Origin: Cruorifilaria tuberocauda
Lineage: Eukaryota; Nematoda; Chromadorea; Rhabditida; Onchocercidae
NCBI GenBank assembly: GCA_013365365.1
Contig: JABVXU010000868.1
Span: 1-17,192, forward strand
Reading direction: 5' to 3'
Length of the DNA stretch: 17,192 nucleotides
A model generated the notes under the pieces. That model was not told where the DNA came from. It did no database searches and saw nothing but the letters and a program-made list of their open reading frames with translations. Below, piece by piece: positions 1 through 8,776 of the stretch. Every line of letters starts with the position of its first letter. The first letter of the stretch is position 1. A program made the position numbers and the translations under genes.

Positions 1-2320
1 AGAAAAGGAAGACGAGCATATACATATATGAGTGCAGTTGTTAACTAGAAATTACGTTGATTGCATCCCGTTGCATCCAAACAGTAAGTAATTAGCAAAA
101 AATTCTCCTGAAACTCGAAACTGCCCAACTACACCTATTCATTTGTCGTTAGTACACTAATATTACAAATCAACAATTTTCATACATCTGGCGCGAACAA
201 TGCAAAAATGAATAATTATGTTTACATTCCTAGCAATATCGAAGGTTCATATCGGATATCACAGAACTCTGAACCTGAAACTTTAAATACTCGATGGTAA
301 TTCTACAGTTTGATATAATATACTTCATATTTTGATTCGTAGCACTGGGTTCAGAAGTTTATATTTTCAGCATGTAATGGTGTACAACAGTGATATTTTG
401 CTTTTTTTTAATCTATTGCTTATATTGCATAAACGAAGTTTATTGACAATCAAATCTGTTGCTTTAGATTATATAAGCATATGCCACTTTAGATTTCGGA
501 TTCGATTTTTAAAAAAATCACATTTTTTATAAACGAATTAAGCCAGAATACTGAATTGGGCAAATGAAGTTCCATTTGCAGAACAAAGAAAAAAGATGTA
601 GATATTTGTGGCGTAACCTTAAAATGTATCTTTCATCCAACAAGCAAGCTGCTGCACCAATGATTTAAATGACTAGTGACAGCATGCATAGCCCTAAAAA
701 ACATATATTCTAAGTTACTTTCTTTAAACAAAATTTTAATCAAAGTTATTATATGCTTTCAAAAAAATATACATACCTATGAATTCATCTGATACTGCTG
801 AATCTACAAAGTATAAAACTAATAAAATTTTAGTTTCTTCTCTACTAATTTCCTATATGTATCATTAGTGAAACATCATTCGAACAAAAAAGCAAAAATG
901 TAGGTGAAAATATAGTAAGAGTTTCCTATGGATAATTAATCTGATGGTGTTGTAATTAATCCGAATGTTGTAACGGATTACGACAAGTAAAAATTGGACA
1001 TTCAAAAAATTAGTTTGAGTAGAAAACAAACTTAGAATGGCCTTAAAAGTTAGCTCATATTTTCTAAAGGAGAATTTGAATATTCAACAAGTTAATTAAA
1101 TTGAAGTCTTCTTCTCCCTAACCCTCGTTCCAAATTACCAATTTCAAACTTTTTTAAATGAACTAGGAAGAAAATTCTTCAGCTTGCCCATTGTATAAAG
1201 AAAAAAATTATGTAATAACGCTTATTACATTTATCTGATCAATATTGTTTGTTACTACCTCACAAATTCTCATATATCTTAGTACATATTTCTGTAGTAA
1301 ATCCAAAACGAACTGCTATAATAAAATCATTTACTTTTAATTAGATGATAGACTCATGGTACTTTATTTAGCTGCATAATTCAGCAAAAAATTAATGCCT
1401 GTCCCATTCAACTATTTAATTTATTTCATTAACTTCCTTAAAAATAACGCGATAATTGTGTCTATTTTTGATTTCATTTGAAAAAAAAAGAAATTAATTA
1501 AAAATCTAGTTATATAGAGTGAATGTGCATATATTCGTTCGAAAGTAAACAATAGAATTATAATGGAAGGTGGGATAATTCCGAAAACAGAACTTGGCAT
1601 ATGAAACAGCGATGCCAATGCTTTTCGTAATAATCTTGTTCAATTTATTGCGGAATAATCTGCTGAATTTAACCTCTCGTACCGTACTTGTACTTCCCGA
1701 TTTTTTTTGCTTCGTATTTCAACGATAACCATTCTCATCCTTCATTTCTAAATTTTTTTTTAATTGCTAAAAAGAATTTGGCAATATAAATGAGTTTCTT
1801 TTCCCTAATTTCTCGCTTCTTTTCTTACACCTCAGTTACTAACAGTGCAGCGACTTCATAAATAATTTGTTCATTAAAAATAATTATTTGATTTTCTTAT
1901 TGATTTCAGTGTGAATCCTCTAATTTTATCATTCATTTATCATCAAAGATCTGATTACGTTTATACAAAAAATTTTGTTCCATGATACTTGGAAAAAACA
2001 TGTGTCTTCGTCTTTTCAAAAATTCTAGTGACATTTCTCAGCTGATCAGATTCCGTAAACTTATTAGAGATGAATATGCAGTGTTCGCTTTCAGAATGAT
2101 GTTGTCATGTTTCAAGTGGTTGATATCATCATGCTGCTGTAGCAATACACCCTATTACTGATATCAGTCTTCGCGAGAGGACCCAATCGCATTTCATTCC
2201 CCGTCCCTGGTACATCCATTCTCCCCATCCTTATGCAAACATTTCACGTCAATTTTTTCGTACAGAGAGACGAAGTGAATTATACTTACACTTTAACATT
2301 TATACATTTCTAAAATATCA
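1..2320. other. AT-rich region without a supported gene
   Basis: No convincing coding frame was found. The frames present are short, rich in Phe, Ile, Leu and Lys, and lack good start or splice context. Isolated 3' splice-site-like sequences (TTTTCAG near 370, GATTTCAG near 1910) occur, but nothing coding follows them. Small features inside are a duplicated octamer TTGCATCC (62-79), three homeodomain-type sites (937-980), and two copies of the palindrome TGATATCA (2121-2128 and 2159-2166). It is probably intergenic or intronic. Confidence 0.6.
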
Positions 2321-2566
2321 ATGATAAGATGTTTCTTTCTCTCATTCGTACTAACAATTTCTTCAAAACGTTTTACTACTTTATTACATTATTATTGTGA
2401 TTACTCATACGTATATTTAGACAATAATTCATTCAACAAGCTTTTTCATCCATCTTTGTTGTTGAGAAAAGACCATTTACTGGAAAAAATATCTAAACTA
2501 AAAATGTATTTACGATATTTTATTTGCTATCATTTCATACCTTTTGTTGCTATTCATAAAACATGA
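2321..2566 (+). CDS. Small ORF with signal-like N-terminus, unrecognised
   Basis: An 81-aa frame opening with ATG. The first 15 residues (MIRCFFLSFVLTISS) form a short hydrophobic stretch, followed by Lys-Arg, which looks like a secretory signal. The rest is rich in Tyr, His, Phe and Leu with no motif I recognise. The first downstream AATAAA is at 2762-2767, about 200 bases after the stop. The codons are simply AT-rich, as expected for a chance frame in this sequence, and no splice acceptor lies close upstream of the start. It may be a secreted peptide or a random frame, with the second more likely. Confidence 0.12.
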   Translation: MIRCFFLSFVLTISSKRFTTLLHYYCDYSYVYLDNNSFNKLFHPSLLLRKDHLLEKISKLKMYLRYFICYHFIPFVAIHKT

Positions 2567-3037
2567 TTTCATCTATCTGTCGCTAGTAACATACACAATT
2601 TTTAATATTAAATATCATAAACTTGCTGTTATAACCTTATCTACACTGGATGATTTCTCTAGAAATATACTAATGAATGAAATCATAGAAAGTGTTTGCT
2701 AAACTGCGCAAGATTCAATATAGGGTGGATCAAGAACTCTGATTTAATCCGCCTACCATAAAATAAAAATAACATTTAAGAGCTACTTTTAGCAGATGAC
2801 TCAAGTTCACCCTTATTAAATACAATTGTTATTGACCAAGCATAACAAAGCATTTACGACCTTAGTAAGCCAAATATTATACTCAATTTCCTTTTTTTCG
2901 CTTCAAATGTATAGCTTACTTTTTATGAGATGCGTTAAAAATGATTTTAGTTCACAATCTCGCAAAATGCATAAGGAATTGGTTTTTTGTAGACTATATT
3001 TAATTCTTACTTTGGAAACTGAACTATTCGAAAAACA

Positions 3038-3343
3038 ATGAGATCGATGAATGAGTTATATGCAAATATGATCATTTTGAACTGCTTGCAGAAAAACAAA
3101 GATCACCCTGGAAGGTTTATGAAAAGGCTCATCCGGTTGATGGCCAGTAATGCACGACGTGTTGTTGCACCACGGCGATTTAGAATTAAAAAACCGGTTG
3201 CTGTGGGGATCAGCGATAATTTATGTAAGATAAAGGATAAATGCAATATTGTGGGAGAAGAAAGTGGAAGAGGTAGAAGAGGAGGAAGACAGGAAACATA
3301 TTCCCGGAACCAATTTCCATACCAACTTACGCTCACATTCTAA
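3038..3343 (+). CDS. Small basic protein, 101 aa, unrecognised
   Basis: A single open frame with an ATG start and an in-frame TGA a few codons upstream, so the start is well defined. A T-rich possible acceptor (TTTTTTGTAG) ends at 2992, 45 bases before the ATG, and could be a cis- or trans-splice site. The protein carries about 22 Lys/Arg against 7 acidic residues. It has dibasic pairs at about 29-30, 40-41, 46-47, 51-52 and 80-81, and an Arg/Gly-rich patch (GRGRRGGR) at about 77-84. No signal peptide or membrane segment is visible. Base composition from about 3100 to 3330 is richer in G+C than its surroundings. AATAAA follows 74 bases after the stop, with a GT-rich stretch beyond it, as at a real mRNA 3' end. 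The family is unknown. An RNA- or DNA-binding role would fit the charge but is a guess. The opposite strand is also open across much of it. Confidence 0.33.
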   Translation: MRSMNELYANMIILNCLQKNKDHPGRFMKRLIRLMASNARRVVAPRRFRIKKPVAVGISDNLCKIKDKCNIVGEESGRGRRGGRQETYSRNQFPYQLTLTF

Positions 3344-3416
3344 TTTTGAATGATGCAGAGAGTTATTAATGACTGCAGTAATATTTAGTACTAAAAAAGA
3401 TAACTTAACTGTGAAT

Positions 3417-3422
3417 AATAAA
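3417..3422 (+). terminator. Poly(A) signal AATAAA with GT-rich downstream element
   Basis: AATAAA lies 74 bases after the stop of the 101-aa frame. About 12 bases further on begins a GT-rich stretch (TTGTTGGGTAAGGGTTGG), the usual arrangement of a metazoan cleavage/polyadenylation site. AATAAA alone is common by chance in AT-rich DNA. The pairing with the GT-rich element and an upstream frame is what supports it. Confidence 0.35.
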
Positions 3423-3439
3423 CAAAAGTTCATTGTTGG

Positions 3440-4264
3440 GTAAGGGTTGGTTTCGCAATGTAGTTTACAAGCACATCTTAAAATTTTTTTCCTTTAATCA
3501 ATTCCTCCATAAATGAGTTAGACTGAGATGGGATAAATTTATTAAGGATAAATAGCTTTATTCGTATAATTCATGTTCATTAAGTAACTAATCTTGACAA
3601 TTTTGAATTAGCTATCTTGGATCGAATTATTATTGTAGTAAACTAATAAATATTTGTTACAAAATATGTATTTAGAAATGAAAATGTTTTTTAAGTTTTC
3701 AGAAAGTAATCTTTGAATGATTTGAATTTGAATTATTGGAGATATGAAGCAATGGAAATATTTTTTACTTCAGATTAAGACAAATAAATTTCAGGAAAGA
3801 GACTTAAAAATCATATTGAATATATCGAGAATAGTTACTGAAATTACAAATACTAATGAGATACTTAGTTGAAATTGACAAAATGGAAATGATGACTAGA
3901 AAATAGCTTATAAAATTCTAACAGTGGTCCACTGGCCTATGATCACTAATCATTTGAGCAATTAACGAGGCATGCAATGGTTCAAAGCTATTTTTCGACG
4001 TCCATCAAGGAAAAGACGTTTTTTCGAATGAACTGTTTGAAATGAAATTAAAAGGATTACAAGAAAAACAGTTAAGGTAGACGAACAGTTCAACTGTGAT
4101 ATCTGTCGCCGTGAGAATAATTGGTAAATAGAGATAAAATTGTTTTCCAGGTGAGATCTTTCGAGTGGGTCATAATCAAAGTAGTGGTATTAAAAGAGTG
4201 AAATTAGCTAACGATCATTAATTTCTCGGAGATTAACAACTTTGCAACGAAAATATGGATAAGT
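3440..4264. other. AT-rich region without a supported gene
   Basis: No frame of interest. A pyrimidine-tract acceptor-like sequence (TTGTTTTCCAG) ends near 4151, but the following sequence is not open for long in any frame. It is likely intergenic or intronic. Confidence 0.5.
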
Positions 4265-4365
4265 TTACCAGCATGTTATGAATGTTTCCAAATGGATGCC
4301 ACGCTGCCTGATATAAATGAAACGGCACTCAGGATTGATATTCGGGATTACTGCTGTTATTAATT

Positions 4366-4863
4366 CTAGCTGTGTTTGTTCTTGCTGTTGTTGTTGTTGT
4401 TGTTATTGTTATTGTTGAAGTTATTGCTGTTGTTGCTGTTGTTGTTATTGTTATTGTTGTTGTTGCTGTTGCTGTTGTTGTTGTTGCTGTTGTTGTTGTT
4501 GCTGTTGTTGTTGTTGCTGTTGTTGTTGTTGCTGCTGTGGGGTATGGAGGTAAGTGTATGTGGATGAACGGTGGAAGCAATGATGTGTCCACTGGGTGGC
4601 AGCAGGAGGCAGGGCAAGGGAGACGAACTTGACCGTGATGGCAGCCTCGGATGGTCACTGGTCACCGGAGGTACACTGGAATGACGATGTTGAACCGGAC
4701 TGGTCGAAGGGCGTCCTGTCAGTGCTCCGCCTCTATATTCTGCCTTTTGGAAACCAGAAACAGAACCACTTTCGTTCAAAAATCCTCTCTCTCTCTCATT
4801 TTCGACTCGCTCTCCAATTATCAGAAATTTCGTACAGATTAACGTTGCCCAATACCCGAGCAC
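4366..4863 (-). CDS. Candidate exon: Ser/Pro-rich then poly-Asn/Ser tract
   Basis: This is an open minus-strand frame of about 165 codons, bounded by in-frame TAG at both ends. It has no ATG start, so it would have to be an internal or terminal exon. The upstream half reads as a Ser/Pro/His/Thr-rich disordered segment, for example TGRPSTSPVQHRHSSVPPVT and PLPCLLLPPSGHIIAS. It then runs into SNNNNSNNNNSNNNN, encoded by the trinucleotide repeat. This composition is common in animal transcription factors and RNA-binding regulators, but no folded domain is present, so no function can be assigned. In another minus frame (open 4265-4654) the repeat would encode poly-Gln, and in a third poly-Thr. 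A plus-strand frame overlaps the non-repeat half. Exon limits are unknown; GGCAG near 4730 is a possible acceptor. Confidence 0.28.
   Translation of the reverse strand: MLGYWATLICTKFLIIGERVENERERGFLNESGSVSGFQKAEYRGGALTGRPSTSPVQHRHSSVPPVTSDHPRLPSRSSSSPLPCLLLPPSGHIIASTVHPHTLTSIPHSSNNNNSNNNNSNNNNSNNNNSNSNNNNNNNNNSNNSNNFNNNNNNNNNNSKNKHS
4383..4537. repeat. (GTT/GCT)n trinucleotide repeat with 15-bp period
   Basis: About 155 bp of near-pure GTT triplets, interrupted by GCT and ATT. From 4471 the GCT triplets fall at 4471, 4486, 4501, 4516 and 4531, so the 3' part is four exact copies of a 15-bp unit (GCT followed by four GTT). The 5' part is older and more degenerate, with ATT interruptions and one GAAGTT near 4418. 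This pattern indicates recent expansion at the 15-bp level on top of an older triplet array. Confidence 0.95.
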
Positions 4864-5039
4864 CTATTCCTCTCCTCTCCTCTCCTTTCCTTCCACTTAT
4901 TTCTCGCCTCCTTCAAATTTTGTTCTTTTTTGCCGAACACTGGCTTCTCATACTCCTCCGTTACCGGCCGTCTCTGATCCTTATGGATACTCATACATTG
5001 AATTCAGATTTCTTTAAACATGCACGCTTCCCCTTGTAG
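4596..5039 (+). CDS. Alternative plus-strand open frame, 147 codons
   Basis: A 147-codon open frame on the plus strand, with its first ATG at 4638 (133 aa from there). The N-terminal part from that ATG (MAASDGHWSPEVHWNDDVEP) is hydrophilic and acid/Trp-rich and reads like real protein. The middle is driven by CT-rich simple sequence and gives Leu/Ser runs. A hydrophobic segment, roughly LLQILFFFAEHWLLILL, lies near the C-terminus and could span a membrane. No poly(A) signal follows closely. It overlaps the minus-strand Ser/Pro/Asn frame antisense, so at most one is likely to be translated. The length may simply reflect the higher G+C here. No family is recognised. Confidence 0.18.
   Translation: MAAGGRARETNLTVMAASDGHWSPEVHWNDDVEPDWSKGVLSVLRLYILPFGNQKQNHFRSKILSLSHFRLALQLSEISYRLTLPNTRAPIPLLSSPFLPLISRLLQILFFFAEHWLLILLRYRPSLILMDTHTLNSDFFKHARFPL
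4784..4797 (+). repeat. (CT)n microsatellite
   Basis: A short run of alternating C and T, CCTCTCTCTCTCTC, inside the GC-richer block. It is a simple sequence with no further role visible. Confidence 0.85.
4868..4893 (+). repeat. Pyrimidine tract with CCTCT pentamer repeats
   Basis: Three tandem CCTCT units followed by CCTTTCCTTCC make a pure pyrimidine run of about 26 bases. Such tracts can act as polypyrimidine or splicing elements or adopt triplex structure, but nothing here decides between those. Confidence 0.85.
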
Positions 5040-5795
5040 CTTTTTGTTAGCTTTGTAAATTGACCATGTGAGGAGGGAATGTCATCAGTCTGCCTCCACA
5101 ACTCCAGTCCTCATACAATTTTCGAAACTTCAGCTAGGGCGAACTGGACAATTTTCCATTTTACCAATAATATGTTATGCGCAGTGCTGAAGAACACCGC
5201 TTACTTGAACTATAGTGAATCACAGATTTCATGGAAGTGTGAACTAGGAGCTTGAAGAAATGACATGAGGTGTGAAGAGGATTTTTTTGGCGAAGTAAGT
5301 CGTGCTGCCAGTCGGAAAATGAAAAGGTGGATTGTATCATGCAGAGATGATGGACATTGTATTTCGAGCATGCAGTGCGTAGAAAGCTGGAAGACAATTA
5401 ATTAAGAGCAGTTGATAGAGATATATTGTCTTGGAAAATGTGTGCTTGATGGGCGAATAGAGTGTAATTGAAACTGTTGAAGGATGCAGGCATGAGATAG
5501 ATCGGTAGATCTGAATTTCCTGTAAATCAGAAATGGTAATCGAAGGAAGAGGGAAATATGCATGCGTATGTGGTGCGTGGTAGGTAGTATTGCTGGTTCC
5601 ACTTCTCTTCCTCAAAGCTTGTTCCTCGGTTTATCAGTCCAGGGTGTCATCGGATGAGAAAAAAGGGAAATGTGAAGTGAAGTGAAGGGAAACGTAGTGT
5701 TGTCGCCTTTCCAGTTGTCGTTATTGCATGAAGAGAGGAGAGAAAATGAAGATTTCTAGTCCATGGTCATCTGGTTGCACTTTGAACTGACACAA
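5040..5795. other. No supported gene; small GTGAA repeat
   Basis: Base composition is intermediate. A minus-strand frame is open from 5615 to 5337, but it has no ATG at its start, no motif and no clear splice sites. A tandem triplet of GTGAA lies at 5672-5686. A pyrimidine-rich acceptor-like sequence (GCCTTTCCAG) ends near 5713. Nothing convincing follows it. Confidence 0.4.
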
Positions 5796-6060
5796 TGAGT
5801 GAGTAGATCCGGGAAGACCGGTCGGTACCCAGGGAAGATGCCAATCTCATCGTACCTCCCGTCAAAAGATGGACGAGTGAAAATGAAAAGGCGGCAATTA
5901 GTTAACAGAACAGACGCTCACACCCCCGCATACACCGACTATATGTAGGATCCGGTCTGCATGGATACCCGTCCCGGTACATCCTGCCCCGCGGCCCTTC
6001 TCGGCCTCCAACAACTCGACTCCGGATGTGCTTCTTCACTCCTATCCTTTCTGCATTCAC
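5796..6060. other. GC- and CpG-rich core, probable exon(s) of unknown strand
   Basis: The stretch 5941-6000 counts to 37 G/C of 60, against about one third in the surroundings, and contains many CpG dinucleotides. Three frames compete. Plus strand 5799-5948 encodes 49 residues, including GRYPGKMPISSYLP. Plus strand 5906-6334 is open for 142 residues. Minus strand from about 6064 to 5902 includes MYRDGYPCRPDPTYSRCMRG and a last Cys at the stop, giving four Cys in a short span. None matches a family I know. In an unmethylated invertebrate genome such islands are usually exons, and less often promoters. Confidence 0.4.
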
Positions 6061-6334
6061 CACTCATCTTCACCCACTTTCTACGATTCTTCAAAAGCTA
6101 TGCCTAAATTATTCCTTTCTTCCCTACCCACAGCATGCAGCACTACCGGTTCACTCCACTCACTTTTTTCTTCTCTTGTCTCTGTACCCCTACCTTTACA
6201 TTTATCATTATAATCCGTGCAATAGCTCATCATTCTTCGTATCAATTCATCCATGCACTTTTGCATTTCGAATCACTACTTATAACCGTGACAGGAAACC
6301 AAAGCACTGTCAACTACAGCAGTTTGCTGCATAG
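5906..6334 (+). CDS. Plus-strand open frame, 142 codons, unrecognised
   Basis: This frame starts right after an in-frame TAA and a possible 3' splice site (AATTAGTTAACAG, ending 5908), so it could begin an exon in phase 0. It has an internal ATG at 6026, from which 102 residues remain. The first 40 residues are Arg/Pro-rich, and the middle is rich in Leu, Phe, Tyr, His and Ser because the DNA is a C/T-rich strand. The end (TYNRDRKPKHCQLQQFAA) is hydrophilic. No domain or signal peptide is recognised and no AATAAA follows nearby. Pyrimidine-rich DNA lacks stop codons on this strand by composition, which weakens the case. Confidence 0.15.
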   Translation, partial: QNRRSHPRIHRLYVGSGLHGYPSRYILPRGPSRPPTTRLRMCFFTPILSAFTTHLHPLSTILQKLCLNYSFLPYPQHAALPVHSTHFFLLLSLYPYLYIYHYNPCNSSSFFVSIHPCTFAFRITTYNRDRKPKHCQLQQFAA

Positions 6335-7323
6335 CCATCAACAATACCTCCCATAATATCCCTCCCTCTCTTACCTTTCTTTTCCCATTTTTACACTTTC
6401 ATTGGTTTCATTGAATGTTGCCAAAATAACTAACTGCTTGCTGACAAGGATCATTGAAAATAACTTGAGCGACTTTCACGGCCTGATCTGTGTCTCGTGC
6501 GCCGGCTATCATTCAATTTCCCGCAAACTCCTCAGTCAAACAGTCAAAGTATAAAGTGCTGCTTACTTAGTCTGTCATTTTACAAAATTTTTCCAAAGCA
6601 GCACCACTTCAGCCTCATTCACCAATAATTACTGTTGAAAAAGCAATCGAATGTTTTTGCTATGCTCAAAATGAATAATATTTGCTCATGTCTGAAGGAC
6701 AGTTTATGATGCTAATGTTTTCAGTGAACAGGAAAAAATAAGTGATTCGGAAAATTAAGTGTATTTCCAGTTCATAAAATGATAAAGTACCCTAATTTCT
6801 TTAGCTTAATTTGAATTTTTGACAACTTTTTTAGCTAATAGCAGTTTTTAATAATTATTTTTCACAGATATAATGCATCTTATGTAGTTTTTCTACTTTT
6901 GAATAACCGGAAAATTTGCACGAATTATTTAATGCATTATAATTTCCAAATAATTTCTTTTAGACAAATTATAGTAGCATAAGCTTTTGCGACCTTGTAA
7001 GGAAGGAAGCAATTACCTAAATAGTCAATAGAACTCAAAAACATTTTTTTTATAATAATTATAATTTACTAAGTTAAAAAAGCAACTTCAGGCACATGCA
7101 GCTAATCCGATAAACCTTTTCATCAAAATCCAAAAATTTTCCGTATTCTCCTGTACTCTTTACCGCAAACCGTTCGTTTTCAGCCAAGTTATTATGTAAT
7201 TTAACATGCTATAACGATAAAATGAAAAAAGAAAACAAGATACTGAATCCAATGAGCAGTCCATCAGCGAGCGAGTAGTGCTCCAATGATCTCCGATTTA
7301 ATTCGCCAAAAAATCATTTTCTT
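6335..7323. other. AT-rich region without a supported gene
   Basis: Only short frames. TTTTCAG acceptor-like sequences occur near 6721 and 7182, without an open frame worth naming after them. It is likely intergenic or intronic. Confidence 0.5.
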
Positions 7324-7355
7324 GAAAGTGGGTCGCAACGCTTCGTTGCACTTTC
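7324..7355 (+). other. Bulged hairpin with two perfect 6-bp stems
   Basis: The left arm is GAAAGT, a 5-base bulge GGGTC, then GCAACG. The loop is CTT. The right arm is CGTTGC followed directly by ACTTTC. Both 6-bp stems pair perfectly, giving a compact 32-base fold in locally more GC-rich DNA. It could be an RNA structure or an imperfect palindromic binding site. No RNA family is recognised. Confidence 0.45.
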
Positions 7356-8474
7356 GTCCTATTAGTGTATTGTTTAAACAAGCATAGTGATCGTAAGGCA
7401 TATATATTAGTCAGCGTTGGAAGACATTTTTTCTATAAGCTGGTGGAATTTCTTCTTCCAGGAGAAAGTCCCCTAAACTTCTGTGGATGTCTGAACAAGC
7501 ACGTGCAACAATAAAAATCTCTTTTCAAAAACATTTCAGTTGTGGACGAAACATGTACAGCTAAAACTAATTTTTAAATAGATTTGGAGAAAGGAGCGAC
7601 TAGGTTCGACTAAATTACTCTCTGAAATATTTTTTCGGAAATGAATATGAAAAAATTTCTCTCAATTTCTATGTAGTAGGGACTTACTAGTTCACTTTGC
7701 TCTTTTCGAGTTGAAAAAATAACATAAGATCAAATTTCGTTATGTTTTTTCCTAGCGTTAACCACAAGGAACGATTTGACTTGTAAATTTCCAGAAATCG
7801 TTTTTGCAAAGCATTAGAAAATAAAACATTTGCAACAAAAGTATCAAAAATTCACACGAAGTAGCACAATCATCACTTCTTTTCCAGGTGAAAAAAATGA
7901 TACAGAGAGAAATGAGCGCAGAGATAAGCCGACATTTGATATGAAAAACAAAGAAAAACATCTGGCAACAGACGACCTCATCGAAAAAATTTTTAAAAAA
8001 ACGGCTGTTTAGTCTGAATTTTCTTCGTCGTAAAAAAAATGATTCTTGCAATTCGTTAAAGGATTTCGTTTAATTATTATTTCAACCTGAAGGGGAATTC
8101 TTCACATCTTTGAGGACAAATTTATTGATTGATCCAATAAGTGAATACGTATTAAATGTTAACTTGTTCGGATTTCCGTATCTGGATTTCTATCATCTCA
8201 GGCACGTTGAATGGACATATTAATTCCTAAGCTTTTTGTGTTTTGCATTATCTCCATTAATATCCGGCCAATCAAACCATCAAATATGCCTTCATTTCTC
8301 TTGTTCCTTCACATTGATTGTTTCACGAAACATGTTTTGTAATCCTGTACGGCGTTTTTTCAGCATAAGTAAATATATGTTTTCATGGAGAATGTGGCAG
8401 ACAGCATTGTTATATCATTTTCGTAGGAAATACAGTGAAAAGTGGAGTGATTGAAGGGAAATAGAATTCAGAAA
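7356..8474. other. AT-rich region without a supported gene
   Basis: Frames of 60-97 codons exist on both strands around 7758-8051, but they lack ATG starts or splice context and are dominated by AT-rich codons. Acceptor-like CATTTCAG (near 7539) and CTTTTCCAG (near 7887) occur without a supporting exon. Confidence 0.45.
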
Positions 8475-8605
8475 ATGGCACTGTGGAAAGAGAAATTTAA
8501 GGGAGACGACGAGAAACGGGTACTGTGAGTTCTTCGGAGGAGTATTTGTTGCAATGAAGTTGAATTCAACTGGTCTCCTCAGGACGTGTTCAATTTTTTA
8601 TCGCT
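8475..8605 (+). CDS. Candidate mini-gene: short first exon and 58-nt intron
   Basis: ATG at 8475 has the context AAAATGG and lies three bases after an acceptor-like AGAATTCAG (ending 8471), as a trans-splice site would. The first exon (MALWKEKFKGDDEKRV plus two bases) ends at 8524, before GTGAGT. An intron of 58 nt would end in GGTCTCCTCAG at 8582, and the phase joins cleanly. The second exon then gives only LTCSIFYR before a TAG at 8603-8605. The product would be about 24 aa. It may instead be an upstream frame, a fragment, or chance. The donor and acceptor are good, but the short product argues against an independent gene. Confidence 0.15.
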
Positions 8606-8776
8606 AGCTGAATTCGGGTCATGGGATCAGTGGTACATACATAAGCAGTGAGAAAAGTGCTTTTGGGTTTATCTTTGTTCTAAACTCATCCTTTCCAATG
8701 CATCAAATTGGCCCAATCTACGCTGATTTACTTGAAAAATATCATTTTATGGAAAACAAAGTACTGTTAAGTGCAT

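Noticed and set aside
5337..5615. 92-codon minus-strand open frame.
   Set aside because: No ATG at its start, low-information composition, overlapping shadow frames and no splice or poly(A) support.
7580..7600. AGGTTCGACT looked like a tRNA B box.
   Set aside because: The B-box consensus fails after the first bases, and there is no A box or cloverleaf at the right distance.
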